Part shown: positions 36,151-49,048 of the stretch, piece after piece
Layout: each line of letters starts with the position of its first letter
How positions within the stretch are numbered: position 1 is the first letter of the stretch
From: Bipolaris cookei
Taxonomy: Eukaryota; Ascomycota; Dothideomycetes; Pleosporales; Pleosporaceae
DNA: 64,000 nt
Assembly (NCBI GenBank): GCA_002286855.1
Contig: NRSV01000007.1
Coordinates: forward strand, 321,277-385,276
Direction of reading: 5' to 3'
Position numbers and translations under genes: made by a program
Notes under the pieces: model-generated
Told to the model about the DNA's origin: nothing
Seen by the model: only the letters and a program-made list of their open reading frames with translations
The model's database searches: none

Positions 36151-38854
36151 ATGCTGCGGAGAAATGGAAAGCCGAGGTACGTGGTCATTCCAACCGTCAA
36201 CCTACGGTGATGACTGTGGTGCACGCTAGCACTGCACACTGTCCGTGACCAGGCGCAGAGCTTGGAAATGGCTCGGGATGCTAGCTCCCGGCCAGTGATA
36301 CCGGATGCTAATCAATCACAGGTCATGTGAGCCGTGTCGCACATCAAAGATTAAGTGCGACCATGCAACGCCTACATGCCAGAAGTGCCATGCTCGCGGG
36401 ATCACGGAGCAAGTAAGTAGATTTCACACTAGGTTGTACAAGTATTCATGATCACATCTCCTTCCTACATCAGGAGAACATTGAAAATTCTTGAATATGC
36501 ATTCAGTATGGTTGGCAAATCAATACCTCCAATGCACGCGGATATTCCGAAGGTATTCGGGAGGCCTTTTGGGCCGGAATGCGGTCCCTGAATGCTTGCA
36601 TTACCTAGTGATAAAGCCATACATGTATGGTCACACTAACACTTACAAGTGCTTCTATCACCCTAATCCGATGACCAAGCCGGCCGGAACACCACGAAAA
36701 AAACCAGAGTCACGCCGGAGAAAACTAGATGCGCAATCTATAAACGGCCAAGGAAGGCTGGCGTCACTAACACTCAGTCCCCCTACTCTCAGAAACGATG
36801 CAGATCCAGGGGCAGTGAGTAGTACATGGCCAACACCACCAGAACCTGCCACCAGAACACCCCAAAATGTGTCTCATCCAGCGAGAAACTTTTTCTTGGG
36901 ATCAACAAGCTATGCCTCCGTCTTCACGGGTGAGCATCCGTTACCCACGCCCATGGATGGAGAATCCTCGGAGCGACCTATCCCACCCTCTCCAGTGCCT
37001 AGTAGAAGCATGGGACATCGCCACTGTCAATTTGCCTTGGGAAATCTGATAGTTTCGTCCCTCTCACCGTTCAATTTCTTCGAAAAGTCTCTAACCTTGT
37101 ATTTCGAAACACACAAAGCTGCTCCCATCGTTGGGCCGTTGATCCTCTCTGCACTTCCTCAGCTCCGCAAAGATATGGAACTATTAAAGTCTGTTGATAA
37201 TGATGTGTATTCATTATATGCCGAGATGACCAGGAACACCGCACGGCCCATGAAAGTGCCTGCAGGCATGCGACCAGCCGAGTTTCATACGTTGTTCACT
37301 GGACAAAACTTGAGATGGGAGACATTAGGCCTTGTTTTGGTTCTTGCTGGCTCCAAGGCTCAATTTACGGCACCGAACGATCCCATGTTCACACTAGAGG
37401 GAGGCGAGGTGATGAGCAAGGATAAGTTTATTGAAGATGTCATGCATGCTACTAACATATGTATCAACATTTGCCAGACACATGGTGCAGTAAACGAGAG
37501 TAAGAGGAAATCGAACCAAGACACGGCATTTGGGCTCTGCTAACACTTGCAGTAATGGTATGTCTTGTCTACATCAATATGCTAGTAGTTAGTAGTTATT
37601 ATGGAGACAATTGTAAGTACAGTACTCTAAAAACGTACCGTGTCTTAGGCACTGACTTCTGAGAAGACCATGGAACATGGCGACGCATGGGCGATAGTGT
37701 CAGTGCCCTCTACGCTGCAGGGATACACTGCGAAGCCTCCAGTTCAGAAGGAGATAACTGTGAACCCTTCTTCATGCGGGAGTTTAGGCGAAGGCTGTAT
37801 GCTGCAATTTACCGCTCAGACAAGACCCTGGCAGTGTTCTACGGGCGACCTCCATTGATGGGTTGGAGATACAGTGACCGCAAGATGCTACTAGACATCA
37901 GTGATCAGGCCATAATTTCGGAAGATGCGATTATACTGAGTGCAGAGCTTTCGAAACTTGACAGTGCGGGTTGGAACACTAAAGGATCCCTCAACCCTGC
38001 TACATTCGTTCGCCTGAGTTGCCAACTTAGCGTCTTCAAAGAAAGGCTGCTAGAACAAAGTCTTGCTGGAGAGAAAGACAGTGAAGTGGTACGGAACATA
38101 GAGTAAGTCGGCCCCTGATTTCTCTTGTACGAGACCTGACAACAAAAGAGCAATTTCGACAGAATGCGCAGAGTGGTGGCACGCACTGCCGGCGTACCTC
38201 CGATATGAAACATACAAAGACGATGCTGCCTGGAGCATTCGAGGACCCAGAATAGCTGTACGCCTAATCGCTTGTTACCTGGATTATCTACACTTGGTAT
38301 TCCAAACGCAACGCCTGCTCCACAAGATAACGCAACAAGCCCTTCCCGCATTGTTGGAAGTATCACTCAAACTCCTTGCAACATCCATTGTATCAACCAT
38401 GCCCAACAATCGCATCTACGAGACCCGTCGCCACTTTCCTACCTTCGTCCTCTTTTATTGCTTCCCAGCTGCTGGTGTAATAGCTCTGGAGCTACGCCGC
38501 TGTACAATCGAGGGCATCCCGCTCCCAAGCACAATCTCGCGTGCAGACGTGATACGGAATCTCTCTATACTAACATCATGTCTCGAATGGATCATTCTAC
38601 CCGGCGACGGAAACCACAGACTCTGCAGCGAACTCAACAAGATGCTTGCATTGGTGCTAGACGAAGTTCTCAACTATGAACCGCCTACAAACCGCAACCA
38701 GGAGAGTGGGAAGGATGCAGAGAATATGATAGCAGGTGCTGGACAGGGGATTCTTGATATGCCAATGATTGAGGGGCTGGAGCCGATACCTACTGAAGCC
38801 GAGGACTTTTTGAATTGGTTGGATAATGCTACGTGGAATGGGGCAGTGAATTGA
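36151..38854 (+). CDS. Zn2Cys6 fungal transcription factor
   Basis: Nuclear DNA-binding regulator. Six exons: 36151-36176, 36322-36412, 36650-37499, 37553-37612, 37667-38102 and 38149-38854; 722 residues with phase kept at every junction. The first exon is only 26 nt and encodes MLRRNGKP; it joins to RSCEPCRTSKIKCDHATPTC, the start of the binuclear zinc cluster (C-x2-C-x6-C-x5-C-x2-C-x7-C once QCFYH is spliced on). The middle carries the fungal-specific factor domain (NEIMVCLVYINMLVVSSYYG, then WRRMGDSVSALYAAGIH). An ATG at 36305 would also reach the finger but loses the typical RRNGKPRSC entry, so 36151 is preferred. Target genes unknown. Confidence 0.85.
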
Positions 38855-39044
38855 TCTGTTATTTGGTTGCAGTTGCCGTTTGTAGGATGAGTGATAACCA
38901 TATAGGATTTTTAATCAGGTTATCCCACTACATGAATCAGATGTCGATGACAGAATTATGCTTCAACAACCCGTGTAATTACTCAATTTAGAAATACAAC
39001 CTCCTGTGCGAATCAGACCCTTCTATTATATACAAAGGCATTTA

Positions 39045-39525
39045 CTAAGCCTTCAAAGCATCATGTCCCCAGTTCTTCAAACTCTTATAACTCTTACTCT
39101 CAGTATCTTGCTTGGCCTTTTCCTCTTGGGCTAAATGTCTCTTACAATACGCCACCACTTTTCTCATATGATCAGTATCTTCTTGCTAAAGACACAAAAA
39201 CATCAAGTCAGTCCTGGCATGTAACGCGAGTACTCTGTGGTTGAATTCAGGACTTACGTCGTACTTGCCAGGATCTTTCTGCGGATTCTTGGAAAGGATG
39301 GAGACGATGCGTCGGCCCGATTCGTGGCCAACTGTTTCGCCGTTGGATGAGGAGCTGTTGGTCCAACCTGCGCTCTCCGACTCTTGGCTGCTGAGCCACT
39401 CGTTGAGTTCGTCGGCAGACATGTTTACGAGTTCGTTGAACTCCCTGGGGTAAAGATGAGCATCAAGCAGTAGGGATAGGCATGCGAATCACGAACTCAA
39501 TCACGGTGTCGTTGTCTTTGACCAT
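39045..39525 (-). CDS. DUF3140 family protein
   Basis: Small protein, 118 residues. Exons 39525-39497, 39444-39258 and 39185-39045. Splicing gives MVKDNDTVIEEFNELVNMSA followed by DELNEWLSS, the family's signature start, then SGRRIVSILSKNPQKDP and a Lys-rich C-terminus ending in GHDALKA. The first donor is GTTCGT, weaker than usual, but it is the only one that keeps the signature in frame. DUF3140 proteins also occur in bacteria; their function is not established. The split into tiny exons hides the gene from simple ORF search. Confidence 0.82.
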
Positions 39526-41232
39526 TCTGCGCAGCTGGGTTGAGATAAGGATATTTTTTCAATAGGTATGCATCAAGTTGTTTCGGTGTAATGCTACGTA
39601 GGTTACTGCTGTGGTTTCTACACCTTGTCTACAACGGATAATGACGTCATGATATTACCGTTTCTGGTGACGGTTGGACTATCGCACGTGATGCGGCTGC
39701 GTGCGGCTCAACCGTGCGGGCCGCTGACAACCACGTCAGTAACGTGCGGACATACTATCACTCTTATATGTAGATATATGCATATGCGCTGTGAATAATG
39801 AGGCTGCTAGATAGCTCAACAGCTGGGTAACGTTCCGAGTCATGCTCACCGGCTTGCAAAGCACAGTGCGTTATCTTTGCGCATTTTCAATCCTTCAGCC
39901 GCACTAAACCTCAGTAGGCGACAACGGCGAGCCGCATCTTGAGAGCATTCGTTATCTGATATCGCAGCAGGTATATGCAAAACATCTTCTACTCACTCAC
40001 TCATGAGTATTGAGAATCCCTTCTGCTTAGTTATCTTATTCGACATTCCCAAGAAGTGGCGAGGCATCTCCAGGTCCCCGCATCACCACACCACATCTCC
40101 GCAACCCCCTTCTTCTCCTCACCACCGCATCTCCACTGCCCCTCAGAGTTTTATTCACGCATTCCCCACGACTGCGGAACTGCCGAGGATTTCTTTCCTC
40201 CTTTTCTCGTGCGATGCGGGCTACTAACAAGCCATTGGAAAATTCTTGGTGGCTTCCTTGAGCCTCAAGTGGACCAACTCCGCCGATCTGAGACCGAAAC
40301 CTGGCTCATGTTGCATTTTCAATGGGTCACATTCTTGCTAGCCCCAAGTCTGTCTGCATGTGGTCGGAGATTGAAGGGCAAAATAAGCGAATCCATAAAC
40401 ATTGGCCCGGCTCGAGCGGCAGTTGTTGAAGAGGCGGAGAGAAAGTCGGGGGGACGATGGAGTGATGTTGAGGCAGCACAGACGTGTATCGACTTCAAGG
40501 CGCCCCCATCCACACCTCCATCGCAAAGTGAAGTATCTTCACCGACGTCCGACCGGCCCCTGGGTGTACACGTCGCTTTGATTTACCACCGTCATGTACG
40601 TCACGCAACAATGGCCCTGTCTCTGCGAACCGGTTGTGCGGCATAACGGGCGTCAAGTACGCGACGCGGTGCCATCCGTTGTGAATGCGGGGTGGGCATC
40701 ATCAGAGGCGCTCGTGAGGCTCACATCTTTCAAGCAGTAGGACACCATATGGGCCGTCCGCGGTCAGATGCTCATAGGGGAACCCGATTCAAATCCTGCG
40801 ATACTGTGGTAGCGCAACCACGGTCATTGGCCCTCTCCGGAATAGTCGGCGGAGCAGCCTTGGCTGTCGAATCGCGACCAACTTCCCCACATGTCGGTCG
40901 CTAGTTCTCCAGCAGCCATGTTGCGTGGACAAGCCCACTACTGCAGTTTCACGAGCTCAGAACGGAATTTGTATGGCTGTTGCGCAACTCGAGCCAAGAA
41001 CGTAGGGTCCATCCTGCTCGGGGCACCTGTGACGGCGTGGCGGCGATGACGTACAACCCCGGAGTGCATGTCTGGGCGCAAAGCTGGGCGCAACACTGGG
41101 CATTACCGCATAGCCAAAGTCGGCAAGGGATTGGCGACGATACTTAAGACCTGGTGGGTTCGCGATGCGTAGAACAAGCAATTTTTCAGATTCTTTCAGC
41201 ATTATCGCTGAGCTCAATCTACTACCATCATC
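39526..41232. other. intergenic region
   Basis: 1.7 kb between divergent genes: promoters of the DUF3140 gene and the sugar transporter. An open frame of 196 codons at 40056-40646 lacks any recognised motif and is probably chance. Confidence 0.5.
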
Positions 41233-43164
41233 ATGGGTTTGGGCAAAGTGTGAGTTTGAAAATTATATACACAACATGTATGCGCATTGTTCTAACCCAT
41301 GATAGTTCCGTCAAGGTTCGCGGTGCCGCAGTCGGCACCGAAGCCATCATGCTCGGTGTGATTACATCGATAGGTGGTTTCCTATTCGGTTACGATACTG
41401 TATGCTCTGTGATACTTCCTGCCCATAGAAACATTCTCTGATCGTGTATAGGGTCAAATCTCCGGTATTCTTCTGTTCCGCGACTTCATTGATCGCTTCG
41501 GACAAGATCAGGGCAATGGTCAGGTTGCGTTTGATCCAACTATTTCGTCTCTGCTCGTCTCTCTCATGTCTATTGGTACCCTTTTCGGCGCACTTGCCGG
41601 TGCATATACTGCCGACTTTTTTGGGCGTCGCAAGAACCTTACTGTCGGTGTGATCATCTTCATTGTCGGGAACACTATCCAGGTTACTGCTATGGAAAGC
41701 TGGGTCCATATGACTATAGGCCGTATTGTTGCTGGTGTCGGTGTCGGTATCCTGTCCATTGGTGTTCCCATGTATCAGTCCGAAGTCTGTCCCCGTGAAA
41801 TCCGTGGCCCGGTTGTCGCATCATACCAGCTCATGATCACCGTTGGCATTCTGAGTAAGTGTCGCTTTTTCTCCGTGCATGTGGATGATACTTACATGCT
41901 CAATAGTCTCCAACATTATCAACTACGGTGTCCGTGACAACCCAGGTCAGGATAATTCCGCATCCTGGAGAATCGTCATTGGTCTTGGTATCGCCTTCTC
42001 CATTCCTCTTGGTTTCGGCGTTCTATTCACCCCTGAGTCGCCTCGATGGCTGGCCGGTAAGGGACGATGGGAAGATGCACGAATCGCTATGGCACGTCTC
42101 CGTGGTCTCAAGCATGACCCCAACAACCAGTTGGTCAATGAGGATTTCAAGGAAATGGAGGACTCCATCAACGAGCAAAAGAGCGCCGGTCAGGGTTCTT
42201 GGAAGGAATGCTTTGCTCGCTCATCATCTGGTATTCCCCGTGTTGTATACAGAACGCTCCTTGGCTGCGCTCTTCAATTTGCGCAACAGTGGACTGGTGT
42301 CAACTACTTTTTCTACGTAGGTCTTAGTGGATACCCACTGGAACGATTTGCGACTAACCAATTTACAGTACGGAGCAACCATATTCCAATCCGCCGGTGT
42401 TCAGGATCCCATCCAGGTTCAGCTTATTCTTGGTGCTGTCAATGTAGCCATGACTTTCCCTGGTCTCTACCTTATCGAGCGACTTGGTCGCCGAATCCCA
42501 TTGATTCTTGGAGGTCTCTGGCAAGCAACTTGGCTTCTCATCTTCGCCGTTATTGGCGTTGTTCTACCTCCAACTGAGAACGAGGTGTCTGGCATCGTTA
42601 TGATTGTCGCTGCATGCATGTTCATTGCAAGTTTCGCTGCCACCTGGGGACCCTTTATTTGGGTCGTCATTGGCGAGACGTTCCCTCTGCGAACACGTGC
42701 TAAGCAAGCATCTTTGGCGACGGCGTTCAACTGGCTTGGTATGTTTTCCTTGTTTTCGCACATTCTGCATTTACTAACAAAACCCACCAGGCAACTTCCT
42801 GATCGGTTTCCTTACGCCTTATGCTGATGACGGTATCGGATACGCCTTTGGTTTCGTCTTCTTCGGTTGCAACTTTGTTGCAGCAGCCATCGTCTACTTC
42901 TTCCTTTTCGAGACCAAGGGTCTGTCTCTCGAGAATGTCGACATTATGTACTCGGACAACAACCTCTCCGCCAGGACCAGTAAGAAGTGGGTACCTGCCG
43001 GATACATTACGCGTGACGAGCGTGACGACGCTTACTGGCAACGCCGCCATAGCGCCGTCGCTGCTAGTGGCGGTGCGCCTGGCAGCGTTACTGAGAAGTA
43101 TAATGACAAGGACGACAGTTCACCCGAAAGAGGTATGTCGTTGCACCAAGAGCGCGTTAACTAG
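41233..43164 (+). CDS. MFS sugar (hexose) transporter
   Basis: Plasma-membrane proton-linked or facilitative monosaccharide transporter. Six exons: 41233-41249, 41306-41399, 41452-41854, 41907-42316, 42369-42738 and 42791-43164; introns are 52-56 bp; 555 residues. Family signatures: GGFLFGYDTGQISG in helix 1, DFFGRRKN after helix 2, GRIVAGVGVGILS, the PESPRWL motif after helix 6, QQWTGVNYFFYYGATIF in helix 7 (joined by splicing), RLGRR, and FETKGLSLE after helix 12. Twelve membrane helices are expected. The first exon encodes only MGLGK plus two bases. Substrate preference cannot be read from sequence. Confidence 0.93.
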
Positions 43165-43823
43165 GCGCGTAGTCTCTTTGATGTATATTAGATAGCACCG
43201 ATAAAACGGTATTCTTTTTTCTCTGATTCTCCTTGGGCAGAATAATGCTAAGGTACTCGCATCGCATGACTGCTTTTTAGCGCTACATCTTGGCCTAGAG
43301 GAGTGTCGTACCACATAACAATACCCTCCAAATCAACAATTCACGTTAAATCAGTTTTAATTTCACATGTATATGAAATGTGACTTTTTCCTTTATCGTA
43401 ACAAGAGCAAAATATCTCAATAAATGTATAACTGCAGAAGAGGAAAAGCAGAACGACATTACGTTATCGAACCCACCGTTTGTCTGCCAACACAGCCACG
43501 CACCCACCCTTGCCAAATTTAGCGTGGCGCAGGGCACACCCGACATACGCGTCAGCCTTTATGACAACGCCCGCTGCCGCCGGTTTGTTTATTTGCATTC
43601 CTACCCCACAACTTCTTTTGTTCAGCCACAGAGTTAAAGCAGATCAAACCAAATATAGCAACCGAGCCATCATATATCGCATTTCCTTCCCTCGGTTGCA
43701 TCTCTGGAATATCTGGCCGTTTGTATACACTCCCAGTTGGGGATCCGTCGCTTGAAGCCCAGCGTAAAGACAGTGTGCCATAAACGTTGGCAAGAAAGAG
43801 ACGGAAAAGCCGAAAAAAGAGTC
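43165..43823. other. intergenic region
   Basis: 3' flank of the transporter and promoter of the M50B-like gene. No gene seen. Confidence 0.55.
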
Positions 43824-44959
43824 ATGGCACCGACGCTCCATTTCGAATCTCATATCGTAGAGTTGACGTGGGGAGCAGCTGTTTTATCTTCCTCATCTTT
43901 CACTTCTTCGTTTTCACCTCCGACTTCGTCGGAATTGTACGCGCGGCATGCATTTGCGAAGAGAGACCTGTCCGTCAACCACACCCAGGGCGTGACGCTG
44001 GGCGTAATAGGAGCGTATGTAGTCGTTATAGCGCTTTTGTGGAATTTACCGTATGTGAGGTGGGTGTTGTGGCCTTTCAAGGTACGTTTATTTCCCTTCT
44101 AATCCCCATCCCGTATTCCTTCCCTTCCGCCTTGATGTCTACCTCGTTCCATCCCTTCCAAAGCGAAAAAGAAAAAGACAGACGAAGAGGAACATATGAA
44201 ATTTTCAATGGGTTTTGTGATAAGGGAAGGAGGGACAGGGAAAGTAAAACGGTTTTACTGATTCGGAATACACCAGATGCTCGTCATCGCCTTCCACGAA
44301 TTCTCCCACGCAATCACCGCCGTCTGCACTGGTGGCCGCGTCGAATCCATCTCGCTCGACCCCCACGAAGGCGGCGTAACCCACATGCGCGGCGGCAAGC
44401 AAATCGTCACGCTGCCCGCTGGCTACCTAGGCTCCTCTCTCATTGGCGCCCTGCTCACCTTTTGCGGCTTCAACATTGTCGCGTCGAAAGTAGCGAGTAT
44501 CGTGCTAGGCGTGTGCTTTTTGCTGACGCTGTGGTGGGCGCGCAAGGATTGGCTGACGATTTTGACGATTTTGGGGAGTGTGGGGTTGTTGGTTGGGTTT
44601 TGGTTTATTGAGCATGGGGAGGCGTTGAGATTTTTGGTTGTATGTTTGCCCCTGCCTTCCCTTTTCTCTCCGTGTTATGTGATGCTAATATTTTCGCACA
44701 GCTTTTCATTGGCGTCATGTCGTCGCTGTATAGTGTCTGGGATATCTGCGATGATCTTATCCTGCGCAAGGTAAATTCCTCCGACGCTAGTGTTTTTGCG
44801 AAGCGTTATGGAGGCTCCTCGCAGTGCTGGGGCATCATTTGGTCGATCGTCTCGCTGCTGTTTATGGTTGGGGGTATTTTAGCTGGTTTGGCGGCGTTTA
44901 AGCAGAGTTTTGAGCAGCAGCAGAAGGATAGCCAGGGGTTTATTCCTACGATGCGGTAA
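43824..44959 (+). CDS. peptidase M50B-like membrane protein
   Basis: Predicted multi-pass membrane zinc metalloprotease-like protein. Exons 43824-44081, 44277-44639 and 44702-44959 give 292 residues. The zinc-binding HExxH motif is HEFSH (residues 93-97) in a hydrophobic helix, LVIAFHEFSHAITAVCTGG, at the start of exon 2. Further helices follow (LPAGYLGSSLIGALLTFCGF, ILGSVGLLVGFWF, SIVSLLFMVGGILAGLAAF). The segment SSLYSVWDICDDLILRKVNS is typical of the fungal/bacterial M50B-like family. Protease activity is family inference; substrates unknown. Confidence 0.87.
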
Positions 44960-46163
44960 ATGAAGGGGTCATACATGGTGCATGCTATAATGCTGTTTGA
45001 AAAATATGGATTCATGATATTGGTTGATGAAATAGATTCGTATATAAATCTTCCTCTGGGGTTAGAATATCCCGCAGCGCAGAATCATGAACATCGTTCA
45101 AGTACCAACAACTCAATCCCACCTTCTAGTGAAGAATGAGCTAGCCTGGAATTACACTCCAGAAGTGCCTTCGTCTACTGTAAATGTTTAATACAAAAAT
45201 ACAGCATTGCTGGGTTTGCTTCTGGGCAATTGGTCCTTAGCGTTAGAAGCTGCAACGACGATGCACCCTTGCTCTACCATTAAGCACTACAATCGTCTCT
45301 TCGGAGGATTTGAATGATTCTCTATCATGTAATATGAGACTAAACGAATTTTGATAAAGTGCAACCTCTATTTACATATACTGCGGATTTTTATATAGCA
45401 AGTTTTGTACGCTTAGCAGTCTGCATTGTCTCTTAGAAACCAAAATAGCCTGACAAAAAGTGCTCCTACCACAACAGTGCAACTCCTTAATAAGACGAAC
45501 ATCACGCACTGCTTAGCTACAAAAATTAAGGAAATAAACAACTGTTGGAATCAATTAGGACTCGAACGAGTCCTACTAACAAGAGACACTGATTGGTTGA
45601 CACGAGCAGTGGCAGGGACGTCGTTGTCCCCGCTGCTTACTGACTCGTGCGTCTGCGTCCGCGCGCGCCAGCGCTGTAAGTATGGGACACGATAGCAGAT
45701 ACAGACAATCAGTCCGCTTCCTCATTATAGTATTGCAGCTGCAAGATAATCCACTCCGTGATACCTTTATTGTGCCAACAATAATAATATACTAAGTAAC
45801 GCTTCTAGCACTTCCGTAGATTTTATAACGCTGCTTATAGTAGCTTTTACTGTAATTTTAGCTGATGTTGGACGTAGTTTTTATCCGGCTATTTTAGTTT
45901 CCCAAGAGATTGTTCACCCTTGCGATGCTAGTAAGACTGCTTGAGCTGTGGCGCAGGCCGGCCATCATAGCCCACCCTGATGCTTAGCAAAGCGAGGCAG
46001 TGTACTCTTTTCCCTATGTGTGAACATACACGTACTCCACATCTATCAACGTTGACGGCGGCATGAGAGAGCGCAAACAATTGATCTAACAGCTTGTCAG
46101 GCTGTCGCGTTTCTATGCTGCCTAGCCTGATGCGACCACGGACCGAAGCACCTCCGTCGCAAC
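44960..46163. other. AT-rich intergenic region
   Basis: No gene. The sequence turns AT-rich and marks the transition from housekeeping to accessory DNA. A near-perfect 20-bp palindrome lies at 45556-45575. A sequence near 45263-45290 reads like a tRNA A box on the minus strand but has no T arm. Confidence 0.5.
45556..45575. repeat. short perfect inverted repeat (hairpin)
   Basis: Nine-base arms (TAGGACTCG and CGAGTCCTA) are separated by two adenines. Found in AT-rich, gene-free DNA just before the NLR pseudogene. It could be a mobile-element end or a protein-binding site. Confidence 0.5.
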
Positions 46164-48270
46164 ATGCGACTGCTCGAGATACAACATGAGCAGCACGATC
46201 GCGTTCACAGAGGACTTGATGGGCGCCGGCAACGTGCCCGCCTACGTTATACTCTCTCACACCTCGCTGTCTGGTCAAGAGGTCACCTTCGACGAGTTTA
46301 CTAGAGGTCTTGGACGTGACAAGGCTGGCTTCGACAAGATCCGCTTCTGCGCACAACAGGCTCAGCAGGATGGCCTGCGGTACTTCTGAGTGGATACTTG
46401 CTGCATCGGCAAGGCGGATCATGTCGAGCTTCAGCATGCGATCAACTCCATGTTTCGCTGGTACTAGGAAGCGACTCGATGCTATGTTCATCTAACAGAT
46501 GTGCTTAGCGCTGAGCCAGCGACTGACCATGTACCCAGCATACCTGTTGGGGAAGAAGAGTTTAGGCAAAGCTGCTGGTTTACTCGAGACTGGACGCTCC
46601 AAGAGCAGCTTGCCCCCCGTGTTGCAAATTTCTACTCTAGAGATTGGACGCATCTATGCGACCGATATAAAACCTAAAACAACTCATCCCCGAGATCACA
46701 AACATCCCGGCCCTGCCCTTACAGGAGCCCCGTTAGATACCTTCAGCGTAGAGGAGCGCATATCTTAGTCGAACCAGCGTCAGACTACGCGTGAAGAAGA
46801 CAAGGCGTAGTCGTTGCTGGGTATCTTTGACGTCTTCACATTCCTCAACTATGGCGAAGGTGAGACCAACGCTTTCAAAAGGCCAGGAAAAGCGATTGTA
46901 GAACACTCGCAAGAATCGTTCCAGCCACAGGCGTTAGTGGGGAGTCTTGGAGGGAGCATCGCCACATATACACCTGGTACGTACAAAGGCAGCCGGATAA
47001 GTATCTTGTTGTGTGTCTGATCGGTTTGCGCTGATCTGCCAGCTGTCCACAAACCCTCCTACTACATACCTTTCTTCAAGAACCGGTACTTCGTCGGAAG
47101 GAGAGACGGGTGAAGACAACGTAAAAGAGTTAGTGAAAGAGCATCTAAGTGCAGATCAGGCAGGACCGTGGCTACTTGTGCTCGCCAATGTAGATGATCA
47201 CGACACCTTGTATGACACCGAGCATGCTGCAGGCATCATCGACTATCTACCGGAGAGCGAGAAGGGCATGACCGTGTTCACTACACGAGTGCAAGAGCTA
47301 GCCGTGCCGTTGACGCGAGGTGACGTTCTGGAACTGGGGTCTATAAGCATACCAGATGCCCTGAACTTCTTAAACAAGTCTTTAATTAGAAAGAACCTCA
47401 CTGAGGAATGCGAAGAGCTATTAGACGAGTTGGCGTACCTCCCTTTGGTCATCGCCCAGGCTGCCGCGTACCTGAATATGAACAGAACAATTATTACAAG
47501 ATACCATCAGTCTGATGAGTAAATAGTTCCGCGACCAAAACACGCTACAAGGGCTCGGCGAACGCAGTGGCCTCGACATAGGTAGTATCGTCCATTCAAC
47601 TTCGAGAGCGCGATGTAGTGGCAGTAGATCTGCTAGTATTCATGTCGTGTATTGAGTGGAAGGCAATACCACAGTCACTGTTGCCGAAGGTGCAGTCACA
47701 AGAGCGATTAGAAGAAGCTATTGGCACGCTCTGCGGGTACTCGTTTGTATCAAGGCGGGAAGGCAACAACACTCATGAGGTCTATGGAGGGCAAGAATGG
47801 TACGACTTGCATCAACTTCTACATCTGGCTACCAAAATTTGGGTAGACAAAGTGCAGTAGTGCTGCAGGTGTGAGCTAGCAAGCTATGGTGCATGTTGCC
47901 GAGGTTTTCCCGAGCGATGGCTTTGCCAATCAGGCCGTATGGAGAGCATGTGTGCCTCACGCACTACGACTACTTGACATAAAAACATCTAATGATGCTC
48001 AAAGCAGAGCCGCGCTAAGTTATTGGGCGGGACGATGCCTACTTTTCGACGGTAGAGCTCCAGAGGCAATGAGGTTGCTGGAGAAGTGCTCGTGGTGCAG
48101 AGAAATGCTAGATGAGAACGATCCAAACCGATTGGCAGCGCAGCATGCGCTTGGTGTTTCCTACTGGGAGAATGGACAGATTAAGGATGCTGTAAGACTA
48201 CTAGAACACGTAGTTAAAGTACAGGACGCTACACTCGCAGAGACTCACCCCCCATCCGCTGGCGACAGAG
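46164..48270 (+). pseudogene. decayed HET-NB-ARC-TPR NLR
   Basis: Remains of a heterokaryon-incompatibility-type NLR. The HET part starts MRLLE at 46164. After a frameshift it reads NVPAYVILSHTSLSGQEVTF, then the VDTCCIGK, SMFRWY and WFTRDWTLQEQLAP motifs. In-frame stops replace expected Trp or Gln: TGA at 46387, TAG at 46465, TAG at 46766, and another in EEDKA*SLLGIFDVF near 46810. All are explained by C-to-T or G-to-A changes. The linker FKNRYFVGR survives, but the P-loop segment is missing. An NB-ARC tail (AGPWLLVLANVDDHDT, ELAYLPLVIAQAAAYL) follows at about 47100-47520. Winged-helix-like and TPR remnants (47618-47860, 47886-48270; LLEKCSWCREMLDENDPNRL) end abruptly. It cannot make the full protein. 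Confidence 0.85.
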
Positions 48271-49048
48271 GGCTGGTTATGCCATATAACTTCTCATCAA
48301 GAATAAATTCCATTCCTTCCCTTCCGACATTCCTGTCTTGAGTAGTTTTGGCAGTGTTTCTTGATGTAACGCTTCACCATGCCTCAGGAAGCCAGGCGCT
48401 TCAAAAACTATATCCCAAGAATGGGGTTCTAGGGACACGTACATAAGCATAATGATTGCAACTTGACAAAAGATCCATACATATTGTAAACGTATCTCAA
48501 AAAATCAGTCTCAAAGGCTACAGAAGTTACTCTATTCAACCGCAACCGGCCTGAGGACCCTAACTTGCATTATCTAAAAGGATTTCTGACAGACATATAT
48601 ATCTAAACTATGTGGAATTTGTAGTAGTTACATCCTCGCAACCGGTATTTCGTAGGAGTATCGCTGGGACTATTTTCTGATATTATAATTTTACAAAGAT
48701 ATATCCCTGTGCTTGTCTGAGATTTATACAGCGATGGATTAAAGAATTAGTATTGCTTGAAGATATTCCATGGTTCTGCGCTGTGCCATGTTCTACTACC
48801 CACGGTGGAGGGGAGGTTAACCTTTTTCTCCTTGTGTACAACACACCTTTCCAAGGTAAAAAAAAACTCATAATTTTAATCGCTGAAATTAAAATAAAAA
48901 ATCCGCTTTCAGATTTGACATCAGACTACTACTATCGAAGAAAACAGTTACTGACCAAGTAAAACAATACTAAACTTGGTGTCCAGCGAGAGAAAAGAAA
49001 AAGTGTCATAATCGTAATCATGGGCATCCCCGACTCGGATACCCACTT
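48271..49048. other. AT-rich intergenic region
   Basis: No ORF of note. Probably the 3' flank of the broken NLR and of the HeLo gene. Confidence 0.5.

Noticed and set aside
40056..40646. 196-codon plus-strand ORF
   Set aside because: No motif, odd composition, and competing frames on both strands; lies in a promoter region.
40770..40800. ATTCAAATCC resembling a tRNA T loop
   Set aside because: Flanking bases do not pair into a T stem, and no A box lies upstream.
45240..45300. tRNA-like A box on the minus strand (GCTTAATGGTAGAGC)
   Set aside because: No anticodon arm or T-arm (GGTTCGAATCC-like) at the right distance, and no acceptor pairing.
45928..46491. 187-codon minus-strand ORF
   Set aside because: Antisense to the HET part of the pseudogene, whose sense strand shows clear HET motifs.
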